Of a DNA stretch of 64,000 bases, positions 17,594 through 26,838 are shown in pieces. The DNA is from Brevundimonas sp. UBA4609 (GTDB taxonomy: Bacteria; Pseudomonadota; Alphaproteobacteria; Caulobacterales; Caulobacteraceae), in assembly GCA_002386585.1 (NCBI GenBank), contig DGIZ01000019.1:1-64000 (forward strand), given 5' to 3'. A model generated the notes under the pieces. That model made no database searches. It saw nothing but the letters and a program-made list of their open reading frames with translations, and was not told the DNA's origin. The first letter of the stretch is position 1, and each line of letters begins with the position of its first letter. A program made the translations under genes and the position numbers.

Positions 17594-18472
17594 ATGGCCT
17601 TCGTTCCTTTCGACGATCGTGACGGCTGGATCTGGTTTGACGGCGAGTTCGTCCCCTGGCGGGGGGCGAAAACGCACGTTCTGACCCATGGCCTTCACTA
17701 CGGCTCGTCGGTGTTCGAGGGTGAGCGTATGTATGGCGGTGAAATCTTCAGGCTGACAGCCCATAGCCAGCGCCTTAAGCGTTCGGCTGAACTGCTCGAC
17801 TTCGAGATTCCCTATAGCGTGGCCGAGATCGACGCCGCCTGCAAGGAAACCTGCGCGCGCAACGGCCTGATCGACTGTTATATCCGCCCTGTCGCCTATC
17901 TGGGCGCCGAGCAGCTGAGCGTTTCGGCCAGGAACAGCAAGGTCCACCTGGCCATCGCCGCCTGGGAATGGCCCAGCTATTTCGACCCCGAGGTCAAGAA
18001 GAAGGGCATCGCCCTGGAGTGGGCCAAATGGCGCCGCCCCGACCCGTCCACGGCGCCGTCCACGGCCAAGGCGGCGGGCCTCTACATGATCTGCACCATG
18101 TCCAAGACAGCCGCCGAGAAGCGCGGCTACGCCGACGCCCTGATGCTGGACTGGCGCGGCTATGTGGCCGAGGCGACCGGCGCCAACGTCTTCTTCGTCA
18201 AAGACGGCGCCCTGCACACGCCGCGCGTCGACCACATCCTGGACGGCATCACCCGCCAGACGGTGATCGAAATGGCCCAGGCGCGCGGGACCGAGGTCGT
18301 GGTGCGCGACATCCTGCCGGAAGAGCTGGCCGGCTTCTCCGAGTGCTTCCTGACCGGCTCGGCCGCCGAAGTCACCCCGGTGGGCCAGGTCGGCGACTAT
18401 CGCTTCACGCCGGGCGAACTGTCGCTGGGCCTGATGGACGACTACGGCAAGCTGGTGCGCGGCGAACTGTAA
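17594..18472 (+). CDS. ilvE: Branched-chain amino acid aminotransferase
   Basis: A PLP enzyme that interconverts valine, leucine and isoleucine with their 2-oxo acids using glutamate/2-oxoglutarate. The 292-residue fold-type IV protein shows THGLHYGSSVFEGERMYGG near residues 31-49, STAKAAGLYMICTMSKTAAE containing the PLP-binding Lys, and EATGANVFFVKDG for the cofactor phosphate. ATG 17594 follows GGGAGA and gives the canonical start; the frame opens 21 bases earlier without a better site. Confidence 0.94.
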   Translation: MAFVPFDDRDGWIWFDGEFVPWRGAKTHVLTHGLHYGSSVFEGERMYGGEIFRLTAHSQRLKRSAELLDFEIPYSVAEIDAACKETCARNGLIDCYIRPVAYLGAEQLSVSARNSKVHLAIAAWEWPSYFDPEVKKKGIALEWAKWRRPDPSTAPSTAKAAGLYMICTMSKTAAEKRGYADALMLDWRGYVAEATGANVFFVKDGALHTPRVDHILDGITRQTVIEMAQARGTEVVVRDILPEELAGFSECFLTGSAAEVTPVGQVGDYRFTPGELSLGLMDDYGKLVRGEL

Positions 18473-18554
18473 GGGAAATCTCTCTCCTGCCGGGAGAGCA
18501 GTGATCGTCTTGCGGGCCAGAAGCATGGCGGGCGGCAGTCAAGGATCCCTCGCC

Positions 18555-19598
18555 TCAGAGGTCGGCCAGAAGGGCTTCCAGGCGTTGCATGTCCTCGGGC
18601 GGAGCGGTTTCGAAGCGCAGCGCCTGACCGGTCACAGGATGGACGAAGCCGAGGACGGCGGCGTGCAGGGCCTGGCGTTTCAGCCCGGCCGCCTCGACGG
18701 CCGCGCGGACCGGGGCGGAGGGGCTGCCCGAGCCGTAGACGGGATCGCCGAGCAGGGGCGCGCCTCTGGACGCCAGGTGGACGCGGATCTGGTGGGTGCG
18801 GCCGGTGTGGAGAGTGCAGGCGACGCGGGCGGCCAGGGGGGCGTTCGAGGCCTTGGCCGGGCGGCCGAAGGTCCGCTGGACCACATAGTCGGTGATCGCC
18901 TCGCGTCCGCCGGAACGCAGCACGGCCATCTTCTTGCGGTCGCCGCTGGAGCGGCCGATCTGGGTCTGGATGCGGCCTTTCTCGGGCGTGGGGGCTCCGC
19001 GCGTGAGAGCCACATAGGTGCGTTTGATGTCATGGGCGGCGAACAGGGCGGACAGGCCGACGTGGGCGCGGTCGGACTTGGCGGCGACCATGACGCCGGA
19101 GGTGTCCTTGTCGAGGCGGTGGACGATGCCGGGACGGGCGACGCCGCCGATGCCGGACAGGCTGTCGCCGCAATGCGCCAGAAGCGCGTTGACCAGGGTG
19201 CCGGTCTCGCAGCCAGGCGCCGGGTGGGCGGCCATGCCGGGCGCCTTGTCGATGACGATCAGGTCGGCGTCCTCGAACAGAACCGTCAGGGGAAGGGATT
19301 CGGGTTGCGGCGTCGCCGGCGCGACGGGCGGCAGGGCGACGGCGTAGAGGCCGGGTCGGGCCTTGGCCGAGCCGCTGGAGACGACCTGCCCGTCGCGGGT
19401 CACTGCGCCGTCGGCCAGCAGGGCCTGAAGCCGGGCGCGCGACAAGGCGGGGAAGGCCTCGGCCAGCGCCTTGTCCAGGCGCACGCCGGAGGCGTCGATG
19501 CGCGCCTGCATCACCTCGACGGCGTCGCGGGGCGCCTCCTCAAGCGTTTCGTCGTCTTCCGTCAGCAAGGGTTCATCGGCCATAGGGCGAAATAGCAT
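18555..19598 (-). CDS. RluD/RluC-type 23S rRNA pseudouridine synthase
   Basis: A 347-residue protein with an N-terminal S4 RNA-binding domain (GVRLDKALAEAFPALSRARL near 38-57) and a RluA-family catalytic domain. GIVHRLDKDTSGVMVAAKS near residue 160 contains the catalytic Asp, and LHTGRTHQIRVHLAS is the second signature. It isomerises uridines in 23S rRNA. RluD is likeliest by length and layout, but RluC cannot be excluded. ATG 19583 could also be the start; neither has a clear ribosome-binding site. Confidence 0.9.
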   Translation of the reverse strand: MLFRPMADEPLLTEDDETLEEAPRDAVEVMQARIDASGVRLDKALAEAFPALSRARLQALLADGAVTRDGQVVSSGSAKARPGLYAVALPPVAPATPQPESLPLTVLFEDADLIVIDKAPGMAAHPAPGCETGTLVNALLAHCGDSLSGIGGVARPGIVHRLDKDTSGVMVAAKSDRAHVGLSALFAAHDIKRTYVALTRGAPTPEKGRIQTQIGRSSGDRKKMAVLRSGGREAITDYVVQRTFGRPAKASNAPLAARVACTLHTGRTHQIRVHLASRGAPLLGDPVYGSGSPSAPVRAAVEAAGLKRQALHAAVLGFVHPVTGQALRFETAPPEDMQRLEALLADL

Positions 19599-19661
19599 GG
19601 CTTGCGCAGAGAGGCGTCATCGGTCCTTGAACGCACGCAATACGCCCTGGAGGGGCCGAAG

Positions 19662-20300
19662 ATGAAGTCGCTGATCGCCGCTGTTGTCGCTGTATCGGGC
19701 GTGGTCCTGCTGTCGGGCTGCGCCACCATGAACGAGGACCAGTGCCTTGTCGGCGATTGGGGCGGTCAGGGCTGGCGCGACGGCGCGGCCGGACGCCAGG
19801 TCAGCCGCCTGGACGATCACGCCAAGGCCTGCGCCAAATATGGGGTGGCGCCGAACATGAGCGCCTATCTGGCCTCGCGAGAGGACGGGTTGCGGACCTA
19901 TTGCACGTGGGAGAACGGATTCCGGCAGGGTCGTGAAGGGAACAGCTATGGGGGAGTCTGCGCCCCGGCCGAGGAGCGCGACTTCCTGCCCGCCTATGAG
20001 GACGGACGACGCATCCATGCGGTCGAGCAGGCGGTGAACTCGGCGGAGAGCGCATTGAACTCGGCGATCAGCCGTATCGACAATCGCGAGGACAAGCTGG
20101 AAGCCAAGCAGCGCGAACTGCGGCAGGAAGGACTGACCGAGGAGGAACGTCGTCGCATCCGCGACCGTATCCGCGAGGTGCGCGAGGAAATCCGCGACGC
20201 CCGCCGGGATGCGCGTCAGGCTGAGGAGGCGCTTCGCTACGCCGAGATCGAGGCGCGGGCGGTGCGCGGCGCGATCGGCGCCCGCTACGGCGTCTGGTGA
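19662..20300 (+). CDS. DUF2799 lipoprotein with C-terminal coiled coil
   Basis: A 212-residue exported lipoprotein. The signal sequence ends in the lipobox LLSGC, so Cys20 would be lipidated. Residues 28-120 match the DUF2799 pattern (CLVGDWGGQGWRDGAAGR, then HAKACAKYGVAP and YCTWENGFRQGREG). The last 80 residues are highly charged and helical with IRDRIREVREEIRDARRDAR, probably a coiled coil. ATG 19662 follows GGAGGGG. The function is unknown. Confidence 0.85.
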   Translation: MKSLIAAVVAVSGVVLLSGCATMNEDQCLVGDWGGQGWRDGAAGRQVSRLDDHAKACAKYGVAPNMSAYLASREDGLRTYCTWENGFRQGREGNSYGGVCAPAEERDFLPAYEDGRRIHAVEQAVNSAESALNSAISRIDNREDKLEAKQRELRQEGLTEEERRRIRDRIREVREEIRDARRDARQAEEALRYAEIEARAVRGAIGARYGVW

Positions 20301-20305
20301 AGATG

Positions 20306-20344
20306 AAAACGCCCGCCTCCATCGACTGGAGGCGGGCGTTTCCG
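20306..20344. terminator. Bidirectional terminator between the DUF2799 gene and fba
   Basis: AACGCCCGCCTCCA and TGGAGGCGGGCGTT form a 14-base-pair stem with a five-base loop, flanked by A residues on the left and T residues on the right. It lies between two converging genes and can stop transcripts from both sides. Confidence 0.85.
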
Positions 20345-20367
20345 TCCGATCAGGACGCGACCGGCGA

Positions 20368-21432
20368 TCAGCCGATGCGCGGGTCCAGTTCGCCCGAAGC
20401 GTAACGCTTGGCCATCTGGGCGGTGGACAGGGGTTTGATCTTCGAGGCCTGGCCTTCGCAACCGAAGGCCTGATAGCGCTCGATGCACAGCTTGCGCATG
20501 GCTTCCTTGGCGGGCTTCAGATAGGCGCGGGGGTCGAACTCGCCCGGCTTCTCGGCCAGCACCTTGCGGATGGCGCCGGTCATGGCCATGCGGTTGTCGG
20601 TATCGATGTTGACCTTGCGCACGCCGTTCTTGATGCCGCGCTGGATTTCCTCGACCGGCACGCCCCAGGTCTGGGGCATCTGGCCGCCATACTGGTTGAT
20701 GATGTCCTGCAGGTCCTGCGGCACCGAGCTTGATCCGTGCATCACCAGGTGGGTGTTGGGCAGGCGGCGGTGGATTTCCTCGATCACGTTCATGGCCAGG
20801 ACTTCGCCGTCCGGCTGACGCGTGAACTTGTAGGCGCCGTGCGAGGTGCCCATGGCGATGGCCAGGGCGTCGACCTTGGTGGCCTTGACGAAGTCGACAG
20901 CCTGATCCGGGTCGGTCAGCAGGGCCGAGTGGTCCAGCTTGCCTTCGAAGCCGTGGCCGTCTTCGGCCTCGCCCATGCCGGTCTCGAGGCTGCCCAGCAC
21001 GCCTAGTTCGCCCTCGACCGAGACGCCGCAGCTGTGGGCCATCTCGGTGACGCGGCGGGTGACGTCGACGTTGTAGTCGTAAGAGGCGGGCGTCTTGGCG
21101 TCTTCTTCCAGCGAGCCGTCCATCATCACCGAGGTGAAGCCGTACTGGATGGCGGTGGCGCAGGTGGCGGGGCCGTTGCCGTGGTCCTGGTGCATGCAGA
21201 CCGGGATGTGCGGATACAGTTCGACCAAGGCGTCGATCAGCCGGGCCAGGACGATGTCGTTGGCGTAGGAGCGGGCGCCGCGCGAGGCCTGGATGATGAC
21301 CGGCGCGTTGACGGCGTCGGCGGCCTCCATGATGGCCAGGCCCTGCTCCATGTTGTTGATGTTGTAGGCGGGCAGGCCGTAGTCGTGCTCCGCCGCGTGG
21401 TCGAGCAGTTGTCGCAGCGTGATGCGCGCCAT
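20368..21432 (-). CDS. fba: Class II fructose-bisphosphate aldolase
   Basis: Cleaves fructose 1,6-bisphosphate to dihydroxyacetone phosphate and glyceraldehyde 3-phosphate, and can run in reverse for gluconeogenesis. The 354-residue zinc enzyme shows [13 protein letters not shown] near residue 18, [10 protein letters not shown] with a zinc His near residue 82, [26 protein letters not shown] and [11 protein letters not shown] with further metal ligands, and [16 protein letters not shown]. This is the longer CbbA-like subtype. It belongs to a leftward group with pgk and gap. Confidence 0.96.
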   Translation of the reverse strand: MARITLRQLLDHAAEHDYGLPAYNINNMEQGLAIMEAADAVNAPVIIQASRGARSYANDIVLARLIDALVELYPHIPVCMHQDHGNGPATCATAIQYGFTSVMMDGSLEEDAKTPASYDYNVDVTRRVTEMAHSCGVSVEGELGVLGSLETGMGEAEDGHGFEGKLDHSALLTDPDQAVDFVKATKVDALAIAMGTSHGAYKFTRQPDGEVLAMNVIEEIHRRLPNTHLVMHGSSSVPQDLQDIINQYGGQMPQTWGVPVEEIQRGIKNGVRKVNIDTDNRMAMTGAIRKVLAEKPGEFDPRAYLKPAKEAMRKLCIERYQAFGCEGQASKIKPLSTAQMAKRYASGELDPRIG

Positions 21433-21591
21433 GGATAGTCTCCTGAACCGGTTATGATTTTGCCCGAGGTCTTAGCCGCTTGGGCGCGGGAAGTCACGCC
21501 GGGTTAGGGAGGCGCGGAGCGGACAGCGTTGCTGCTTTTCCGCCCGTCGCCTACAGTTTTGCATGACGTTGATCTTTGACGAGGTGGCGGA

Positions 21592-21816
21592 ATGCGAAAC
21601 GTGCTGGTGTTGGCGATCGTCGCGTTGGCGTTTTCGGGATGCACAGCGGCTCCGCGCATCGACTGGGCAGGTACGGGGCAGGGCGTGATGCAAGGCGTTT
21701 GTCGCCAGTCGTCACGCTGCGATGTTCCCGAATGCGCTCCGGGATCGGCTAATCCTGGATTATGCGATAATCCCCATGGACGCGGCTCATCTACTGTGCC
21801 GAGGCCCAAAACCTAA
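21592..21816 (+). CDS. Small predicted lipoprotein
   Basis: A 74-residue protein with a signal sequence and lipobox AFSGC ([20 protein letters not shown]), so lipidation is expected at Cys17. The mature part is short, with Cys, Gly and Pro residues, and no known domain. GAGGTGG lies just before ATG 21592. Its end overlaps the 3' end of pgk by 4 bases on the other strand. Short length leaves some doubt that it is expressed. Confidence 0.6.
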   Translation: MRNVLVLAIVALAFSGCTAAPRIDWAGTGQGVMQGVCRQSSRCDVPECAPGSANPGLCDNPHGRGSSTVPRPKT

Positions 21817-23006
21817 GCGCGCAGGGCTTCGACACCCGGCAGAACCTTGCCTTCCATCCATTCCAGGAAGGCGCCGCCCGCGGTGGAGACGAAGGTCATG
21901 TCGTCGGCTGTGTTCGCGTGGTTCAGGGCCGCGACGGTGTCGCCGCCGCCGGCCACGGCGACCAGCTTGCCGGCCTTGGCCAGTTCGGCGGCGTGCTTGG
22001 CGGCCTCGACCGTGGCCTTGTCGAAGGGGGGAACCTCGAACACGCCCAGCGGGCCGTTCCAGATCAGAGTCTTCGACAGGTCCATGGCGCGGTTCAGACG
22101 GGCGACCGTTTCCGGCCCGGCGTCCAGGATCAGGTCGTCGGCGACGATGCGATCCAGCGCGCGCACGCCCGATTCGATGCCCGGCTTCACGCCCTTGGCC
22201 ACCACGACGTCGACCGGCAGCAGCAGTTCGCAGCCCTGGCGACGGGCTTCCTCGATGATCTCACGGGCGGTGTCGGCCAGATCCTTCTCACACAGCGAAC
22301 CGCCGACATCGACGCCCTGGGCGAACAGGAAGGTGTTGGCCATGCCGCCGCCGATGGCCAGGTAGTCCAGCTTGGCGACCAGGTTCTTCAGCAGGTCCAG
22401 CTTGGTCGAGACCTTGGCGCCGCCGACGATGCCGATGACCGGCTTCTGCGGCTTGCCGAGCGCCGCGTCCAGCGCCTCAAGCTCGCGCGCCATGGCGCAA
22501 CCGGCATAGGCGGGCAGCAGGCGGGCCAGGCCTTCGGTCGAGGCGTGGGCGCGGTGCGCGGCCGAGAAGGCGTCGTTGACGTAGAGGTCGCCCAGTTCCG
22601 CCAGTTGAGCGGCGAAGGCCGGGTCGTTTTTTTCCTCGCCCTTGTGGAAGCGGACGTTCTCCAGCAGCAGCACGCCGCCCGCGTCCAGATCGGCCACGGC
22701 GGCCTTGGCCTCATCGCCCACGCAGTCGTCGGCGAAGCGCACGGGGCCGTGCAGCAGCAGCTCCAGCGGCTGAACGACGGGCTTCAGGCTCATCGACGGC
22801 ACGCGCTCGCCCTTGGGACGATCGAAGTGGGCCAGCAGCACCACCTTGGCGCCCGCTTCACGCAGGCGGTGGATGGTCGGCAGGGCGGCCTTCAGGCGGG
22901 TGTCGTCGGTGACGTTCCCGTCCTCCATCGGCACGTTGAAGTCCACGCGGACCAGGGCGGCCTTGCCTGAAAGGTCGGAAACGTCGTCGAGGGTGCGGAA
23001 GGTCAT
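21813..23006 (-). CDS. pgk: Phosphoglycerate kinase
   Basis: Makes ATP and 3-phosphoglycerate from 1,3-bisphosphoglycerate in glycolysis. The 397-residue length is standard. Visible are the substrate loop [16 protein letters not shown] near residues 15-30, [43 protein letters not shown], and the nucleotide-binding [12 protein letters not shown] near residue 350. It lies downstream of gap, but a strong hairpin sits between them, so pgk may have its own promoter or depend on read-through. Confidence 0.97.
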   Translation of the reverse strand: MTFRTLDDVSDLSGKAALVRVDFNVPMEDGNVTDDTRLKAALPTIHRLREAGAKVVLLAHFDRPKGERVPSMSLKPVVQPLELLLHGPVRFADDCVGDEAKAAVADLDAGGVLLLENVRFHKGEEKNDPAFAAQLAELGDLYVNDAFSAAHRAHASTEGLARLLPAYAGCAMARELEALDAALGKPQKPVIGIVGGAKVSTKLDLLKNLVAKLDYLAIGGGMANTFLFAQGVDVGGSLCEKDLADTAREIIEEARRQGCELLLPVDVVVAKGVKPGIESGVRALDRIVADDLILDAGPETVARLNRAMDLSKTLIWNGPLGVFEVPPFDKATVEAAKHAAELAKAGKLVAVAGGGDTVAALNHANTADDMTFVSTAGGAFLEWMEGKVLPGVEALRA

Positions 23007-23051
23007 CGGTGGTCCGTCTTTTGATCTGGGCGGCGGGCCCGTCGTCTTGAA

Positions 23052-23084
23052 ACAAGGGGCTCTCAGCCGTTCGGCGAGAGCCCC
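23052..23084 (-). terminator. Hairpin terminator downstream of gap
   Basis: Perfect nine-base arms at 23056-23064 and 23076-23084 are followed on the minus strand by TTGTTTC. The site is 36 bases past the gap stop and about 45 bases before the pgk start, so it probably lowers transcription into pgk rather than stopping it fully. Confidence 0.6.
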
Positions 23085-23119
23085 TCATAGGTCAGCAGTC
23101 TGTCAGGCGCGAGGCCGGA

Positions 23120-24127
23120 TCAGAGGAACTTCGCCATCTCGAGGGCGGTGTCCGACATGCGGGTCGCGAAGCCCCACTCGTTGTCGTACCAGGTCAGGAC
23201 GCGGGCCAGCTTGCCGTCGACGACCTGCGTCTGTGGCAGGGCGGCGGTCGAAGAGGCGGCCACGTGGTTCAGGTCGATCGACACCAGCGGATCGGTGGTC
23301 GTGGCCAGGACGCCGCTCATCGGGCCGTTCGCAGCGGCCAGCAGGGCGGCGTTGATTTCCTCGACGGTGACTTCGCGACCGGCGACGACCTTCAGGTCGA
23401 CGACCGAGACGTTCGGGGTCGGGACGCGGATCGACGAGCCGTCCAGCTTGCCCCTCAGTTCCGGCAGGACCAGGCCCAGGGCCTTGGCGGCGCCGGTCGA
23501 GGTCGGGATCATGCTCAAGGCGGCGGCGCGGCCGCGGTACAGATCCTTGTGCATCGTATCCAGCGTCGGCTGGTCGCCGGTGTAGGCGTGGATGGTGGTC
23601 ATGTAGCCGCGTTCGATGCCGAACAGGTCGTGCAGCACCTTGGCCACCGGGGCCAGGGCGTTGGTCGTGCACGAGCCGTTGGAGACGACGATGTCGTCGG
23701 CCGTCAGGGTCTCATGGTTGACCTTGAAGACGATGGTCTTGTCGGCGCCGTCGGCCGGGGCCGAGACCAGCACGCGCTTGGCGCCCGCCTTCAGGTGAGC
23801 CGAGGCCTTGTCCTTGGAGGTGAAGATGCCCGTGCATTCCAGGGCGATATCCACTTTCAGCTCGGCGTGCGGCAGGTTGGCCGGGTCGCGCTCGGCCGTG
23901 ACCTTGATCTTGCCCGTGCCGACGTCGATCCAGTCTTCGCCCGTCGTGACCGTGCCGGGGAAGCGGCCGTGCACCGAGTCATAGCGGAACAGGTGGGCGT
24001 TGGTCTCGACCGGACCCAGGTCGTTGATCGCCACGACCTCGATGTCCTTGCGGCCGTGCTCGACGATGGAGCGAAGGACGAGGCGGCCGATGCGGCCGAA
24101 GCCGTTGATGGCGACGCGAACGGTCAT
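23120..24127 (-). CDS. gap: Type I glyceraldehyde-3-phosphate dehydrogenase
   Basis: Oxidises glyceraldehyde 3-phosphate to 1,3-bisphosphoglycerate with NAD. The 335-residue protein starts with the nucleotide-binding [17 protein letters not shown]. The active-site segment [18 protein letters not shown] has the catalytic Cys near residue 155, and [21 protein letters not shown] and [14 protein letters not shown] close the catalytic domain. It leads the gap-pgk-fba series. Confidence 0.97.
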   Translation of the reverse strand: MTVRVAINGFGRIGRLVLRSIVEHGRKDIEVVAINDLGPVETNAHLFRYDSVHGRFPGTVTTGEDWIDVGTGKIKVTAERDPANLPHAELKVDIALECTGIFTSKDKASAHLKAGAKRVLVSAPADGADKTIVFKVNHETLTADDIVVSNGSCTTNALAPVAKVLHDLFGIERGYMTTIHAYTGDQPTLDTMHKDLYRGRAAALSMIPTSTGAAKALGLVLPELRGKLDGSSIRVPTPNVSVVDLKVVAGREVTVEEINAALLAAANGPMSGVLATTTDPLVSIDLNHVAASSTAALPQTQVVDGKLARVLTWYDNEWGFATRMSDTALEMAKFL

Positions 24128-24274
24128 GGGGAGCAGTCTCCTGAACAGGGGCGATTATGATGGGCGCCTTAGTGGGACGGAGCGCGCGCGGTTGCAACCC
24201 CGTCGCCGTAACAAGGTATGATCGGGTGTAACCGTCCGGGGCCGGCGCCGCTTTGCCTTCTGCCTTTCATAGTC

Positions 24275-24376
24275 GTCATCCTCGGGCTTGACCCGAGGAT
24301 CGAGGGCCGCGACGCGCTCGCCCTGCGCCGTTGTGCAGATGGACCACCCGATCCTCGGGTCAAGCCCGAGGATGAC
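24275..24376. repeat. Palindromic intergenic repeat, type A, copy 1
   Basis: A 27-base arm at 24275-24301 (beginning GTCATCCTCGGGCTTGACC) is repeated in inverted orientation at 24350-24376. Each arm is itself a small hairpin (CCTCGGGCTTGACCCGAGG). A near-identical element is at 32048-32151. The gap-ybdD intergenic region (24128-24398) holds little else apart from the presumed gap promoter. Confidence 0.85.
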
Positions 24377-24398
24377 GGCGTGGGAGGGGCCGGCGCCC

Positions 24399-24653
24399 TC
24401 AGCAGCAGCGGAAGCCGCCGCCCTCGCCGAACCGCCGTGCCTCATGCAGGCGGAAGAAGGCGGTGCGGTCCAGCGGCGCCTGATCCGGATGGGTGACGGC
24501 GGCATGGGCGACATAGGCGTCATAATCCGGCTGGCCGATCATCAGCCCGGCGGTGCGGCGGGCGTCCTTGCCCCACCGCACCAGCGTGTCGCGACAGGCG
24601 CAGAGCAGGTCCGCGCCGCCGGTTGTCGCCGAGGATGAAGAGGGCCTAGGCAC
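24399..24653 (-). CDS. YbdD/YjiX-family (DUF466) small protein, CstA partner
   Basis: An 84-residue protein whose second half, LMIGQPDYDAYVAHAAVTHP followed by DRTAFFRLHEARRFGEGGG, is the DUF466 signature, ending in GFRCC. In E. coli YbdD is needed with CstA for pyruvate uptake. The GTG start at 24653 overlaps the cstA stop by 8 bases, so translation is coupled. The N-terminal region is longer than in many relatives, and the true start could be further in. Confidence 0.87.
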   Translation of the reverse strand: MPRPSSSSATTGGADLLCACRDTLVRWGKDARRTAGLMIGQPDYDAYVAHAAVTHPDQAPLDRTAFFRLHEARRFGEGGGFRCC

Positions 24654-26733
24654 GGGCGATGTCCATGGCTTCGTCGGCCAGAGTCAGCTCATGCTCGGCC
24701 GGGGTCTCGACCACGGTCGGTTGGTCGGACTTCAGCGCCTTGAGGCAGGCCCCGACGCCATAGACCACGACCGTCAGCACCACGAACAGGAAGCCCGCCG
24801 TCAGCGCCGAGTTGACGTAGTCGTTGACGATGACGCGGTGCATGTCGCCGATGGTCTTGGCCGGGGCCAGGATCTCTCCGGCGGCCATGGCGTCCTGATA
24901 CTTCCGGGCATGGGCCAGGAAGCCGATCTTCACGTCGGGGTGGAACAGCTTCTGCAGCCCCGCCGTGACGGTGCAGATCAGCAGCCAGACGGCCGGGACC
25001 GCCGTGGCCCAGGCGAACCTCTGCCGCTTCATCTTGAACAGGACGACCGTGCCCAGGATCAGGGCGACCGCCGCCAGCATCTGGTTGGCGATGCCGAACA
25101 GGGGCCACAGGCTGTTGATCCCGCCCAGGGGATCGACCACGCCGGTATAGAGGAAATAGCCCCACAGCCCGACCGTCAGGGCCGTGGCCACGACGTTGCC
25201 GGTCCAGGACTGGGTCTGGCGCATCTTCGGCACGGCCATGCCCAGCAGGTCCTGGATCATGAAGCGGCAGACGCGGGTGCCCGCATCGACCGTGGTCAGG
25301 ATGAACAGGGCCTCGAACAGGATGGCGAAGTGGTACCAGAAGGCCATCATGGCTTCGCCGCCGATGACGCCCGACAGGATGTGGGCCATGCCGACGGCCA
25401 GGGTCGGGGCGCCGCCTGCGCGCGACAGGATGGAGTGCTCGCCCACCTGTCGGGCCAGGTTCTCCAGTTCGGCCGGGGTGATGTGGAAGCCCCACTGGGC
25501 CACGGCGGCGGCGGCGGATGCGGCGTTGTCGCCGATGACGGCGACCGGGCTGTTCATGGCGAAATAGACGGCCGGGTCCAGCACCGTGGCGGCGATCAGA
25601 GCCATGATGGCCACGAAGCTTTCGCACAGCATGGCGCCGTAGCCGATCAGCGGGATCTGGTTCTCGTTCTCCAGCAGCTTGGGCGTGGTGCCGGACGAGA
25701 TCAGGGCGTGGAAGCCGGACACGGCCCCGCAGGCGATCGTGATGAACAGGAAGGGGAACAGGGCGCCCGAGAAGACCGGCCCGGTCCCGTCGATGAAGGG
25801 GGTGATGGCGGGCATCTGAATGTGCGGGCGCACGATCAATATGCCGACGGCCAGGGCGACGATGGCGCCGATCTTCAGGAAGGTGGACAGGTAGTCGCGC
25901 GGGGCCAGCAGCAGCCACACCGGAATGACCGAGGCGATGAAGCCGTAGGCCATCATGGCGATGGCCAGCGTCGTGCCCGACAGGGTGAAGGCCGGACCCC
26001 AGAAGGGATCAGCCGCAATATGGCCGCCGCCGATGATGGCCAGGACCAGCAGCACCACGCCGATCACCGACACCTCGCCCACGCGGCCGGGCCGCAGATA
26101 GCGGGTGTACAGGCCCATGAAGACGGCGATGGGAATGGTGGCGGCGACGGTGAAGGTGCCCCACGGGCTCTCGGCCAGGGCCTTGACCACCACCAGGGCC
26201 AGAACGGCCAGGATGATGACCATGATCATCAGCACCCCGACCTGGGCGATGACGCCGGGGATGGGGCCCATCTCGGTGCGGACCATGTCGCCCAGCGAGC
26301 GACCGTCGCGTCGGGTCGACATGAACAGGACGATCATGTCCTGCACCGCCCCCGCCAGCACGGCGCCGACCAGAATCCACAACACGCCGGGCAGATAGCC
26401 CATCTGCGCCGCCAGCACCGGCCCGACCAGAGGCCCCGCGCCCGCAATGGCCGCGAAATGGTGGCCGAACAGGACGTTGCGCGGCGTCGGGACGTAATCC
26501 AGCCCGTCGTTGTGCCGCACGGCCGGCGTGGGCCTGCGGGCGTTCAGCCCCAGCACCTTTCCGGCCAGGTAGCGGGCGTAGAAGCGGTAGGCGATGGCGT
26601 AGACGCACAGCGCCGCGACCACGATCCAGACGGCGCTGATGCTCTCGCCCTGATGCAGGGCGATGACGGCGAGGGACACGGCCCCCAATATGGCGATGGC
26701 GCCGAATATCAGCGCCGTCTTGAGCTTGCCCAT
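24646..26733 (-). CDS. cstA: Carbon starvation protein CstA, pyruvate/peptide transporter
   Basis: A 695-residue inner-membrane transporter with about 16-18 hydrophobic segments. In E. coli CstA and its relative BtsT import pyruvate and have been linked to peptide uptake. Family features include YRFYARYLAGKVLGLN near residue 45, the DYVPTPRNVLFGHHFAAIAGAGP segment (shown in part), RRDGRSLGDMVRTEMGP and SSGTTPKLLENENQIPLIGY. I chose ATG 26733, preceded by GGAGG; a longer frame adds 24 residues without membrane character. It is coupled to the DUF466 gene. Confidence 0.93.
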   Translation of the reverse strand: MGKLKTALIFGAIAILGAVSLAVIALHQGESISAVWIVVAALCVYAIAYRFYARYLAGKVLGLNARRPTPAVRHNDGLDYVPTPRNVLFGHHFAAIAGAGPLVGPVLAAQMGYLPGVLWILVGAVLAGAVQDMIVLFMSTRRDGRSLGDMVRTEMGPIPGVIAQVGVLMIMVIILAVLALVVVKALAESPWGTFTVAATIPIAVFMGLYTRYLRPGRVGEVSVIGVVLLVLAIIGGGHIAADPFWGPAFTLSGTTLAIAMMAYGFIASVIPVWLLLAPRDYLSTFLKIGAIVALAVGILIVRPHIQMPAITPFIDGTGPVFSGALFPFLFITIACGAVSGFHALISSGTTPKLLENENQIPLIGYGAMLCESFVAIMALIAATVLDPAVYFAMNSPVAVIGDNAASAAAAVAQWGFHITPAELENLARQVGEHSILSRAGGAPTLAVGMAHILSGVIGGEAMMAFWYHFAILFEALFILTTVDAGTRVCRFMIQDLLGMAVPKMRQTQSWTGNVVATALTVGLWGYFLYTGVVDPLGGINSLWPLFGIANQMLAAVALILGTVVLFKMKRQRFAWATAVPAVWLLICTVTAGLQKLFHPDVKIGFLAHARKYQDAMAAGEILAPAKTIGDMHRVIVNDYVNSALTAGFLFVVLTVVVYGVGACLKALKSDQPTVVETPAEHELTLADEAMDIARA

Positions 26734-26838
26734 GGCGAACGGTCCTCCGGGTCGACTGGGTGCGACCTTTCGCCTTTTTTGGACCCTAATCGCGCCCGGC
26801 GCCAATCGACAAAAGTCGAAGAAGCGGCGCAGGAGGCG

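Noticed and set aside
24275..24376. Insertion sequence or simple terminator
   Set aside because: No transposase frame and no T run; the same arms recur at 32048, so a REP-like repeat fits better.
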